This document shows positions 1-6,736 of a DNA stretch of 64,000 nt, in pieces (the first letter of the stretch is position 1; each line of letters begins with the position of its first letter). A program made the translations under genes and the position numbers. A model generated the notes under the pieces. That model made no database searches, was not told where the DNA came from, and worked only from the letters and a program-made list of their open reading frames with translations. Origin of the DNA: Imperialibacter sp040222815 (GTDB lineage Bacteria; Bacteroidota; Bacteroidia; Cytophagales; Cyclobacteriaceae); NCBI RefSeq assembly GCF_040222815.1, contig NZ_JAVKCH010000036.1:202114-266113 (forward strand). The letters are read 5' to 3'.

Positions 1-1
1 A

Positions 2-100
2 CGAATGGACTACACTGACTATGACGCTGTAAAAGAAACTTTTAACCTGCCAGACAAGGAAATACCCGCTGGCTACGTTATATCCAAACGACCGGAATAA
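2..100 (+). CDS. 3' end of an unidentified gene
   Basis: The reading frame is open from the first complete codon at base 2 to a TAA at 98-100, giving 32 residues that end in ISKRPE. The composition (MDYTDYDAVKETF, then NLPDKEIPAGYV) looks like the C-terminal end of a real soluble protein, and a strong hairpin terminator follows 31 bp downstream. The phrase 'F-LPDKEIPAGYV' would suit the tail of a nitroreductase-like enzyme, but the fragment is too short to identify the family. The start lies outside the window. Confidence 0.6.
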   Translation, partial: RMDYTDYDAVKETFNLPDKEIPAGYVISKRPE

Positions 101-130
101 GCAGGTGTATGGATAATATGTTCCGGTATT

Positions 131-160
131 AAAAGACCCGGCCTTTGGCCGGGTTTTTCG
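131..160 (+). terminator. Rho-independent terminator of the first gene
   Basis: A 7-bp G+C-rich stem (CCCGGCC at 137-143 with GGCCGGG at 147-153) has a TTT loop and is followed directly by five T residues (154-158). It lies 31 bp after the stop codon of the partial gene, as expected for its intrinsic terminator. Confidence 0.85.
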
Positions 161-530
161 TTTGGGGCGGGGCAGGTAAACTACCAAAGGTTGCCCAACA
201 ACAAAAGCTTCCATAAACAACCGTCATCTCGATCTACCGGTCCGATGCCAATCGGGGCGGTGGGAGAGATCCCCCAGACCTGCTGCTGGAGCTTTTCCTA
301 GTTTGTGCCATCAACCGGGGGATGCCTCCCTCGTCGCATCGCTTACCTGCACTGCGTTTCGGAAAGCCCAACAGACTCGGAATCAGCCACACCTCCACTA
401 CGTTTCGGTAGGCAGGCATGACGCCGCTGTGGAGGCGTCGGTTGACTTATTCCCCTGTAATTGCTCCACCTACTTCCCACCAGTTGCTTTCCTCCCGACG
501 CCATAATAAATTTATCAGAACATTTAACTC
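161..530. other. Non-coding, repeat-like intergenic stretch
   Basis: No convincing gene is seen; the short open frames here have no family features. The stretch holds a TTGCCCAA palindrome at 191-198, the same word that recurs in the phased array at 7030-7217. It is followed by AAGCTTCCATAAACAACCG, which resembles the left arm of the cassette-end element at 6737 (GGCTTCCATGAATAATCG). The part from about 230 to 420 is rich in the GGGGGATGCCTCCCTCG type of sequence often found between Bacteroidota genes. It may be decayed cassette or repeat DNA. Confidence 0.5.
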
Positions 531-1229
531 ATGGCGAAGCAAAAAAAGAAAGCACCCAAAGTAAAAATTGAATGGCTAAACCACGTCCTTGGATTTGCAG
601 GAGTGGTTTTGGGTGTGCTGATAGCCTTTTGGCTTAACAACTGGGCAGGTAACAGGCGGGAGCAGCAAATAGCAGAGGTGGCTTTGAAAAATATTCGAAG
701 TGAAGTAGCAAGAAATCAGTCTGCCATGGATACGCTAGTTCAAGTTAACGCACGTCAGCTCGGCTTTTTGGATGCTTACCTTCCATTGGTGGATGATGAT
801 ATGACATTCTTAGGCTCCAGTAGTCAATTTGATTCTCTTCAGGCGCAATTCCCGGACTTACTGCTAGCGAGAGGTAGGCTTGATATAGAAATCGAATTGC
901 TTGGCTTGCCTGAAGTGGCGTGGAAAACGAGCCTCAATTCTTCCATATTGTCATCAATTGATTTTAATCTCTTGTACGCAATTAACGAATCCTATGATCT
1001 TCAGGAAAAGGTCGCCGGCATAGACAACCTGTTAATCAGTGACCTGAGAAATATTGGAAATGGCAGGAAGAATGATTTCCACAGCTTCCAGCGAACGTTG
1101 GGCACGTATATGCAATTGTCGGAGCAGTTGCTACTAGAGAAATACCCCAGATGTCTGAAAGAAATTGATCTTTTTTTAGCCGACGGTAGTAGGGATACTG
1201 ACGCATTGGTACTTGATACCATCAAATAG
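531..1229 (+). CDS. Hypothetical one-helix membrane protein (DUF6090-like)
   Basis: The protein has 232 residues. A short basic N-terminus (MAKQKKKAPKVK) precedes a single hydrophobic helix at about residues 17-37 (HVLGFAGVVLGVLIAFWL), followed by NNWAGNRRE and a mostly helical soluble domain. This layout is common in small Bacteroidota proteins of the DUF6090 type, which are anchored in the inner membrane with most of the chain on one side. There is no catalytic motif and no role can be assigned. It stands alone on the plus strand, with repeat-like DNA before it and a FISUMP gene 73 bp after it. The family call rests on topology and N-terminal similarity from memory. Confidence 0.6.
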   Translation: MAKQKKKAPKVKIEWLNHVLGFAGVVLGVLIAFWLNNWAGNRREQQIAEVALKNIRSEVARNQSAMDTLVQVNARQLGFLDAYLPLVDDDMTFLGSSSQFDSLQAQFPDLLLARGRLDIEIELLGLPEVAWKTSLNSSILSSIDFNLLYAINESYDLQEKVAGIDNLLISDLRNIGNGRKNDFHSFQRTLGTYMQLSEQLLLEKYPRCLKEIDLFLADGSRDTDALVLDTIK

Positions 1230-1302
1230 CTATTGTTTTTTGTTTGGCATACAGCTATTATAGCCTGACAAATTTTTTATCGACATACTAATTGCCCAAA
1301 CC

Positions 1303-1866
1303 ATGGAATTCAAATTGGTGAAAATCGGTAACCAGATATGGATGGCCGACAACCTGGACGTAGACACATATCGCAACGGTGACCCCATCCCCGAGGTAAC
1401 CGACACTGACGAATGGGACCGCCTCACCACTGGCGCCTGGTGCTACTACAACAACGACCCCGAAATGGGCAAGCTGTATGGCAAGCTCTACAACTGGTAT
1501 GCGCTGGTCGACCCCAGAGGACTGGCGCCAGAGGGCTTTAGAATTGCCAGCGACAGCGACTGGAAACTGCTTCTGCAAACCGTGGGCGGACATTTAACGG
1601 CTGGTGCCATCCTCAAGTCAACTGAGCTGTGGAAGGCACCCAACGAAGGCGCTACCAACCAGGCAGGCTTCAGTGCCAAGCCAGGCGGGCTCTGCGACGA
1701 CGACTGCTCCTTCATGGACAGAGGCACCATTGGCTACTGGTGGACCCCCGACGAAGAAGGCAAGAAACTCGCCTGGAGCTATATCATGGAGTACGACAAC
1801 GACCACGTAAACCGCAGCTACTACGAGAAAAAGGACGGCCTCTCGGTGCGCTGCCTAAAGGCGTAG
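1303..1866 (+). CDS. FISUMP-domain protein
   Basis: This 187-residue protein is almost entirely one FISUMP domain (Fibrobacter succinogenes major paralogous domain, TIGR02145). The diagnostic pieces are in order: KIGNQIWMADNLDV near the start, then GAWCYYNND, KLYGKLYNWYAL, LAPEGFRIASDSDWKLLL, GFSAKPGG, YWWTPDE and a final LSVRCLK. Most FISUMP proteins are exported lipoproteins, but this one has no signal peptide and begins directly with the domain, so it may be cytoplasmic or moved by a non-classical route. The function of the domain is not established. Base composition is clearly more G+C-rich than in the cassette genes downstream. A terminator overlaps its stop codon. Confidence 0.85.
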   Translation: MEFKLVKIGNQIWMADNLDVDTYRNGDPIPEVTDTDEWDRLTTGAWCYYNNDPEMGKLYGKLYNWYALVDPRGLAPEGFRIASDSDWKLLLQTVGGHLTAGAILKSTELWKAPNEGATNQAGFSAKPGGLCDDDCSFMDRGTIGYWWTPDEEGKKLAWSYIMEYDNDHVNRSYYEKKDGLSVRCLKA

Positions 1867-1878
1867 TCGGCCTTTTTC
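1857..1878 (+). terminator. Terminator overlapping the FISUMP stop codon
   Basis: The stem AAAGGC (1857-1862) pairs with GCCTTT (1870-1875), the T run continues to 1877, and the loop contains the TAG stop codon. It is a short but well-placed intrinsic terminator. Confidence 0.6.
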
Positions 1879-1908
1879 CTGTCCTTTCGAAGCCCGATAA
1901 TCGGCGAC

Positions 1909-1956
1909 ATTAAAGAGGTTACTCTCTGCGCTTCCGCAGATAGTAACCTCTTTAAT
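1909..1956. repeat. 48-bp near-perfect hairpin
   Basis: ATTAAAGAGGTTACT (1909-1923) is the exact reverse complement of AGTAACCTCTTTAAT (1942-1956). The stem continues after one C/T mismatch with TCTGCG (1925-1930) pairing with CGCAGA (1935-1940) around a CTTC loop. This gives 21 of 22 pairs, far stronger than a normal terminator, and there is no T tract. It could be a REP-like or mobile palindromic unit, or a strong transcriptional barrier. Confidence 0.8.
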
Positions 1957-2040
1957 CGCTTCTACAGAGAGTAGCGGCTGTATTTTTCCAGAGACGCACT
2001 TCCCTTCCTGATATTCGCCTTTGTTGCTATTTGTAATTCC

Positions 2041-2216
2041 TTTTTGGGCGTGCCCCCCGCCAGCCATATTCCGTTTGAATAGAACAGACACCGTTTGGCG
2101 GGGGTCGGGCTATCCGCTCCAAGTCCTCGGCCGCCCCCGATAGCCCCGATAGCCCCGATAGCTATCGGGGGGGGGTCGTCCTGTGGGCTTTCCGCTGCTA
2201 TCCCTCACGCAAAGCC
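2041..2216. repeat. Structured REP-like intergenic element
   Basis: The segment contains two nested stems. CCCCGCCA near 2054 pairs with TGGCGGGG near 2096-2103, and a C-run plus GATAGC (2135-2145) pairs with GCTATC plus a G-run (2161-2172). Inside the second stem GATAGCCCC is repeated in tandem. The flanking phrases GGGCGTGCCCC, GGGGTCGGGCTATCCGC and GCTATCCCTCACGC match, from memory, a structured element found between genes in many Bacteroidota. Its biological nature is not known to me. No gene is seen between 1867 and 2541. Confidence 0.55.
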
Positions 2217-2500
2217 GTTATTTGGTTGACCAGCCAGGCCGTCGATCTGCCATTGACTCCATAACAGCGTCATTTCAATCCGCCAGCTAGCGGAGAGCCG
2301 ACGTGGAACGGGATTCCCGTGAACTTGCAGTGCCTGCTAATGACTCGCTGCCATCATCACGCAAATCAGCCTGGGGAATGTGCCTTTGACTCAATACTGC
2401 TTAGAGAATTTTCAAGCGACTGCCTTATGTAGCTTGAAGAACCCTCCTAAATATTATTTTTTGAAATAAATACTCGATATTCAATGAATATATAATGCGA

Positions 2501-2518
2501 ATATAGACCGGTCTATAT
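2501..2518. promoter_or_regulatory. Perfect 18-bp palindrome, possible operator
   Basis: ATATAGACCGGTCTATAT is a perfect 18-bp inverted repeat without a spacer. It ends 23 bp before the ATG of the secreted protein gene at 2542, in an A+T-rich region. The size and position fit a dimeric repressor site. No candidate regulator gene is adjacent, so the operator call is inference. Confidence 0.45.
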
Positions 2519-2541
2519 CCGGATGATATGCCAGAATCTGC

Positions 2542-2973
2542 ATGACGAAAAACTTCTTGACGGCAATAATCTTGACTTTAGTACTGACTCCTGCCTTGTT
2601 GGCTCAGAAAATAACTGTAGCTGAATCCGTCGACCAGGAGATCAATTCGCTGCTTCTGTCGATTAGAAATACTATGCAGTTTGGTGGTGACCGAGTAGCT
2701 ATTCGACTTGTGGAAAGTGCCTACATAACAACGGACGAGGTAGCTGGTCTCGATGGCGACGTAGTTGTTCACAGACTTCTCATTTCTATCCAGCAAATGG
2801 ACGATCAAGAAAAGACGACTCATAAAAGTTACTGGGTAGACGGCAACTTCTTCAATCCTCGGACATATAAGTTTGACACTGCTACTAAACGGCTAACTTT
2901 TCTACATGGGGTAGACGAACAGCCTAAATCAACGAATTTGGTGATCACAGCGACTGGACTACATACGGAATAG
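2542..2973 (+). CDS. Small secreted protein of unknown function
   Basis: The 143-residue product begins with a clear signal peptide (MTKNFLTAIILTLVLTPALLAQ, cut likely after LLA or AQ). A compact domain without cysteines follows, with beta-rich stretches such as RVAIRLVESAYITTDEV and VVVHRLLISIQQMDD. I do not recognise the family. It is the first gene of the cassette-like run, with an 18-bp palindrome just upstream. The next gene starts only 29 bp downstream without an intervening attC-like element, so the two may travel as one unit. Confidence 0.65.
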   Translation: MTKNFLTAIILTLVLTPALLAQKITVAESVDQEINSLLLSIRNTMQFGGDRVAIRLVESAYITTDEVAGLDGDVVVHRLLISIQQMDDQEKTTHKSYWVDGNFFNPRTYKFDTATKRLTFLHGVDEQPKSTNLVITATGLHTE

Positions 2974-3002
2974 AAATGTATGCAAAACTAAAACATATTT
3001 GA

Positions 3003-3407
3003 ATGAGCTGGGACTTATTTGTGCAAGACTGGGGTACTGCTAAGACACTTGACGACACTCCAGATGATTTCCAACCGCAGCCAATTGGAAGGCGTTCGAC
3101 CATCATCGAGCAAATTCAGGCAGTTGAGCCTTCGGCGAACTTTACTGATCAGTCTTGGGGAACTATCGAAAACGATCAGTTCTCAATTGAGTTTAACATG
3201 GGAGAAGACGAGGTTCTAGGCTCTTTTGCTTTGCATGTTCGGGGCAACGAACTTGCCATTCCTTGCATTGGAAACATCTTAAAACACTTAGGGCTTAGAG
3301 CAGCAGATGGTTCCAACGGCGAATTTTTTGACAATGACACGGCAACTGAGAAAATGCAGGCATGGATGGAGTTTCGAGACCGAATCACTGGGAAGAAAGG
3401 CATATAA
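3003..3407 (+). CDS. Conserved hypothetical cassette-type protein (MSWDLFVQD family)
   Basis: The 134-residue protein starts MSWDLFVQDWG and contains PIGRRSTIIEQI, DQSWGTIENDQFSIEFNMGED and a central hydrophobic segment. It has no signal peptide or membrane helix, so it is presumably cytosolic. This N-terminal signature recurs in small proteins found in integron cassettes and near polymorphic toxin loci, but I know no function for it. Its TAA stop lies inside the ATAACACA start of the following palindromic element, as in integron cassettes where the gene runs directly into its attC site. Confidence 0.7.
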   Translation: MSWDLFVQDWGTAKTLDDTPDDFQPQPIGRRSTIIEQIQAVEPSANFTDQSWGTIENDQFSIEFNMGEDEVLGSFALHVRGNELAIPCIGNILKHLGLRAADGSNGEFFDNDTATEKMQAWMEFRDRITGKKGI

Positions 3408-3568
3408 CACAAAGCTAAGACATCATGGGGCCTCACCTGCAAGGAAATGGCGGTGGGGATTGCAGTCCCCGCCACTTTGTGTATTTTTATTCATCGGCGT
3501 GGCTATTTGCGGACGGTGACGGATTCTCTTACCAATCCCCACGCTGCTTAGCTGAGCGTACACAATGC
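3403..3568 (+). repeat. attC-like cassette-end element 1
   Basis: The left arm (TATAACACAAAGCTAAG, then TGGGG) and the right arm (CCCCACG, then CTTAGCTGAGCGTACACA) are imperfect inverted copies. Internal motifs shared with the next two elements are GATTG..CCCGCCAC (from 3459) and GCGTGGCTA (3498-3506). The position where attC sites carry GTTA reads GTAC here, so the right-hand core is degenerate and may not be recombinationally active. Confidence 0.6.
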
Positions 3569-3572
3569 AGGA

Positions 3573-4202
3573 ATGGCAATAAAGCACCTCTTACTTTTGT
3601 TCTTGTGGGCTTTCGGAAGGACTGCTTTCTGCCAGTGCCCAGAGTTTGAAAATATCGAAGATCAAGCGGCTTACCTGACCAAGCTTCGAGAAGAGTACCC
3701 AACTGCCTCTGAGACAAGAAAGCTTTCAATTGAATCAGAATTCTTCTGTGCCTTTCCGGCCTCATTTGCTGACATGGAGCGACTTTTCGGATTTGACATG
3801 AAAACAGGTGTGGCAGCCCCTCTTTATGAGTTTCCCGCAGGTATGGAGACGATTCTGTTTTTCTCAAACCTAAAGAGCATTGAACCTTCGCAGTATTATA
3901 ACAGGTATATCGACATCAACATTGACGGATACTGGCAGGCAGACAACATCGGTGGTGCCTTTGTGCTTGGTAAAAGGTTTCGTGACGACCCTGACCAATT
4001 CTGCAAGCAACTGGCAAAACGGACAGACGACGAACTTCTGAGCGTGTTTAGATTCATGTACGACGGACCCCATCCAGATCAAATGAAAGAGGGCTTCGTT
4101 GAATTTCATTCCGACTTATCCTCCAAGAACAAACGACTAGGCCAGCTTCTTCAGATTGCCTACGCTAAACTTCTGGCTGACCATGACGGGCACGGCAAAT
4201 GA
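3573..4202 (+). CDS. Secreted hypothetical protein in cassette array
   Basis: The 209-residue product has a signal peptide (MAIKHLLLLFLWAFGRTAFCQ) followed by a mainly helical domain (AAYLTKLREEYPTASETRK) and then an aromatic-rich stretch with RDDPDQFCKQLAKRTDDELLS. It ends in LLADHDGHGK. I do not recognise the family. One cysteine lies near the cleavage site and another at the start of the mature protein, but no lipobox fits well. The gene starts 5 bp after attC-like element 1 and stops 4 bp before element 2, so it fills one cassette exactly. Confidence 0.65.
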   Translation: MAIKHLLLLFLWAFGRTAFCQCPEFENIEDQAAYLTKLREEYPTASETRKLSIESEFFCAFPASFADMERLFGFDMKTGVAAPLYEFPAGMETILFFSNLKSIEPSQYYNRYIDINIDGYWQADNIGGAFVLGKRFRDDPDQFCKQLAKRTDDELLSVFRFMYDGPHPDQMKEGFVEFHSDLSSKNKRLGQLLQIAYAKLLADHDGHGK

Positions 4203-4206
4203 AAAA

Positions 4207-4373
4207 GTGTATAACACAGCGGTAAAAATGAATGTGGGCTGTTCAGGTAAGCTGAGTGTGGCTGGCTTGGATTGTCCGCCACAAAAGTTAATTTTAAATT
4301 TGGCGTGGCTAAGATGTGTTGGAAGCGGAGCTGCTTTAAACTCCCCCACTCATTTTAGGCAGACGTTACCAGC
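4207..4373 (+). repeat. attC-like cassette-end element 2 (best conserved)
   Basis: The left arm reads TATAACAC (from 4210), then TAAAAATGAATGTGGG. The right arm read in reverse complement gives GCTGGTAAC (4365-4373), then TAAAATGAGTGGG, so both arms carry a TAAC box, a spacer and a matching inner stem. The right core is GTTACC, with the GTT triplet where attC recombination occurs. Internal motifs GATTGTCCGCCAC (from 4270) and GCGTGGCTA (4303-4311) are shared with elements 1 and 3. Length is about 165 bp, close to the long VCR-type attC class. Confidence 0.7.
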
Positions 4374-4390
4374 AATTGTCTACATGACGC

Positions 4391-5914
4391 ATGACAATCT
4401 CCAAGGGATTTCTACAGAAACGTACGGTATTCAGCACTAGCCTACTCTCAAGCGGGACGATTCTTTGGATTATCTTCTCCTATATTCTCTATGCTTTTTT
4501 CTTCTTAAGTCGTGAGATTTTTAGGTTTCTCACTGCCGATTTTGGAGATCAAGTATTGCTCGTACTGGACAAAAACGAAACCTTCATCTACAATCTCTTT
4601 TGTTCATCTCTGGCAGTTGCAATTGGTTATGGACTGGCACTGAGGTTTGTGCTTCAAAACTCAGTGACTGGACAGTCAGCAAAAGCACGGTTTTTGATGC
4701 GGAGGACACTGAATGAGCAAGACTTCTTTACTTGGGCATTCTTATCCTGGTTTAGTAGAATTACAAGCATATTGGGGATTTGTTATATTGCTTTCCCAAT
4801 TCAATACGACGTTTATTTCCTTGATGAGTTCCCTTTTCTTCTAACCCTTCTTCCAATTGTTGTATTCTTTACCACGTGGCCAAAACTAGCTCTAATCACA
4901 AAGGGCTACAGGCTCAAATGGACGGCGATATCTTTAGGTATTTTTGCGACAATGAGCTTTGGATTTGCCTTTAAGAGTTTTCTAGCCAGCGAAAAAATCA
5001 ACAAAATACTTCTCAAGAAATCTATCGAATACACTTATGGCTTGACGGTTCCAAGAAGTCAAACGCAACAGTTGTTACAACGTAGATCCCTAACGACAAA
5101 TGTCTACATTGTTCGGGATACGATTGACCCATTTCAACCGATAATCTTCATCAACAATGTCTACACTCAAACTGGGTTGGATAGTATTGACATTAAACTA
5201 AACATCGAACGGGACAAGCTATCATGGATTGAGAGTTCTCAAATGGCTATCAATCTGCACATAGACGAAAATATCCCAATGACGTTCGTTGAAGAACTCA
5301 AGTATCGGTTCAGACAAGACAGCCTAAGGATAATCCAGTATTCGACCGGACAAAAACACTCAAAGTATCCACCAAACTATCCACAATGGAAGTATTCAGG
5401 AATTCAACAAAACCTTTATCCTAGACACTATCCAAAGTTTGTGAGCTTTCTGGATTCGGCAGAGCATCTTGATTTTGATAAGTACACGATTCGATTGCCA
5501 GAATCTATGATGTATAGGGTCAATGCCCTTAAAGAATATAATCGCATTGAAGTTTATGTTGGCAAGGACGACGTAATGGTAAATGGGGCAACAGTAACAG
5601 ATAGCAAGCTTGCCGAGATTGTTTACAAATTCACCAAAAAGTATTCTCCTGACAACGTCATCATATTTAACAAAGACAATCAAATCACCTTTGGTCGGTA
5701 TATCGAATACCTTGATTTGGTATACAGCCAAATAGAGAATCTAAAAAACGAAATGTCGTTGGAACTCTATCAACGACCGTTGGAATATTGGTACTGGCAG
5801 CCTGAGCTGGAGAGTATAAAATCCAAATATCCACGAAATGTCTTAGAATGGACTCGGGAGGAGCAGCGACTGTTAGACTTGATGAAAAAAGCTGGTAACA
5901 CAACAGTAAAGTGA
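4391..5914 (+). CDS. Five-helix membrane protein of unknown function
   Basis: The 507-residue protein has probable membrane helices at about residues 22-40, 65-88, 120-137, 146-168 and 177-196, then a soluble domain of about 300 residues with no motif I can name. It contains aromatic-rich stretches (YPPNYPQWKY, then LYPRHYPKF) and ends in an acidic helical region (REEQRLLDLMKKAGNTTVK). I do not recognise it. The last codons (GNTTVK) are encoded by the left arm of attC-like element 3, so the gene runs directly into its cassette end. A+T content is higher than in the neighbouring housekeeping genes, consistent with acquired DNA. Confidence 0.65.
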   Translation: MTISKGFLQKRTVFSTSLLSSGTILWIIFSYILYAFFFLSREIFRFLTADFGDQVLLVLDKNETFIYNLFCSSLAVAIGYGLALRFVLQNSVTGQSAKARFLMRRTLNEQDFFTWAFLSWFSRITSILGICYIAFPIQYDVYFLDEFPFLLTLLPIVVFFTTWPKLALITKGYRLKWTAISLGIFATMSFGFAFKSFLASEKINKILLKKSIEYTYGLTVPRSQTQQLLQRRSLTTNVYIVRDTIDPFQPIIFINNVYTQTGLDSIDIKLNIERDKLSWIESSQMAINLHIDENIPMTFVEELKYRFRQDSLRIIQYSTGQKHSKYPPNYPQWKYSGIQQNLYPRHYPKFVSFLDSAEHLDFDKYTIRLPESMMYRVNALKEYNRIEVYVGKDDVMVNGATVTDSKLAEIVYKFTKKYSPDNVIIFNKDNQITFGRYIEYLDLVYSQIENLKNEMSLELYQRPLEYWYWQPELESIKSKYPRNVLEWTREEQRLLDLMKKAGNTTVK

Positions 5915-6086
5915 ATGTGGGCTTCGGTGGATGTCATAGGGCAGTTGGCTTGGATTGCCCGCCACAATTTATAATTTTAACATCGCCTAACCTTCGCTAA
6001 AGCTACGGCTAGCAAAGCGTGGCTAAGTGCCAGTGGAAGCGGAGCTGCATAAAACTCCCACACTCACTTTAGGCAGGCGATATCAG
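5891..6086 (+). repeat. attC-like cassette-end element 3
   Basis: The two arms are inverted repeats of equal length. Left is GCTGGTAACACA, then GTAAAGTGAATGTGGG; right in reverse complement is GCTGATATCGCC, then CTAAAGTGAGTGTGGG, so 14 of the inner 15 bases match. It shares GATTGCCCGCCAC (from 5953) and GCGTGGCTA (6017-6025) with elements 1 and 2. An extra palindromic insert sits near 5980-6014 (CTTCGCTAAAGC, then GGCTAGC). The right core is GATATC instead of GTTAnC, which would be expected to impair recombination. Confidence 0.65.
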
Positions 6087-6102
6087 CAAAGTAACTTGAC
6101 GA

Positions 6103-6729
6103 ATGGCAGTTGATGAAACAAGGCAATCATTTGAGGACAAGTGCCGGACTTACCAAAAGTGGTTGATGCAAATTAACTCCAGACGATTTGCAAAGCCCGT
6201 AACGATAGTTTGGATAACCGACCTCAGTGACAATGACACCGACAAACTTATACTAAACAACTTCAAAAAAGTTGTTGCAGCTTTTGACTCTAGACAATTA
6301 CTCACGTACTTAAACAGGCACAAGCACTTATTGCCAGACCCGATAAACACCATAACTTGGGTGACTTAGGTTGAGAGTCTGGACGATCTTTCTGCAATAA
6401 GCTATGACATCTGTTCCATTGAGGCCTCGCTGGACGTTAATGGCTTCACTAAAGCTTCAATTACCGAATCAATCAACTTCATTAACCTGTTTAACGACCT
6501 CGCTATTCAGCTAGCAGATGATGAGTTGCTGGCATTGTCTAGCAAGCAGGAGGTAAGAGACCTTTGGGAGTTTGGATACAACGAGATATTCTGGAAGGAA
6601 TTTGGCAAAAACGAAGAATTGGCCTCGGTAAGAATTCCACAGCTTTCGATTGACCACGAGGCTCTGTCTTCAGCTTTAAATCAAATGATAGATGCATTTA
6701 CCGATCGACTGGAAGTTCTGGATGGCTAA
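6103..6729 (+). pseudogene. Cassette gene interrupted by an in-frame TAG
   Basis: An 88-codon frame from the ATG at 6103 ends at TAG (6367-6369). The very next codon continues in the same frame for 119 further sense codons to the TAA at 6727-6729, with normal protein composition on both sides (NTITWVT before, VESLDDLSAISYDI after). The whole would be a 208-residue soluble protein with acidic helices in its second half (LADDELLALSSKQEVRDLWEF). I do not recognise the family. A nonsense mutation at a CAG, AAG, TGG or TAT-type codon is the simplest explanation. The gene starts 16 bp after attC-like element 3 and ends 7 bp before element 4. Confidence 0.7.
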
Positions 6730-6736
6730 GTAAAAA

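Noticed and set aside
234..506. Short open frames of 61 and 67 residues on opposite strands before the first full gene
   Set aside because: No start context, no family features and proline/arginine-rich content typical of repeat-like intergenic DNA.
2130..2175. Possible Rho-independent terminator of the FISUMP gene
   Set aside because: It is 260 bp from the stop codon, lacks a T tract, and a closer terminator already overlaps the stop codon.
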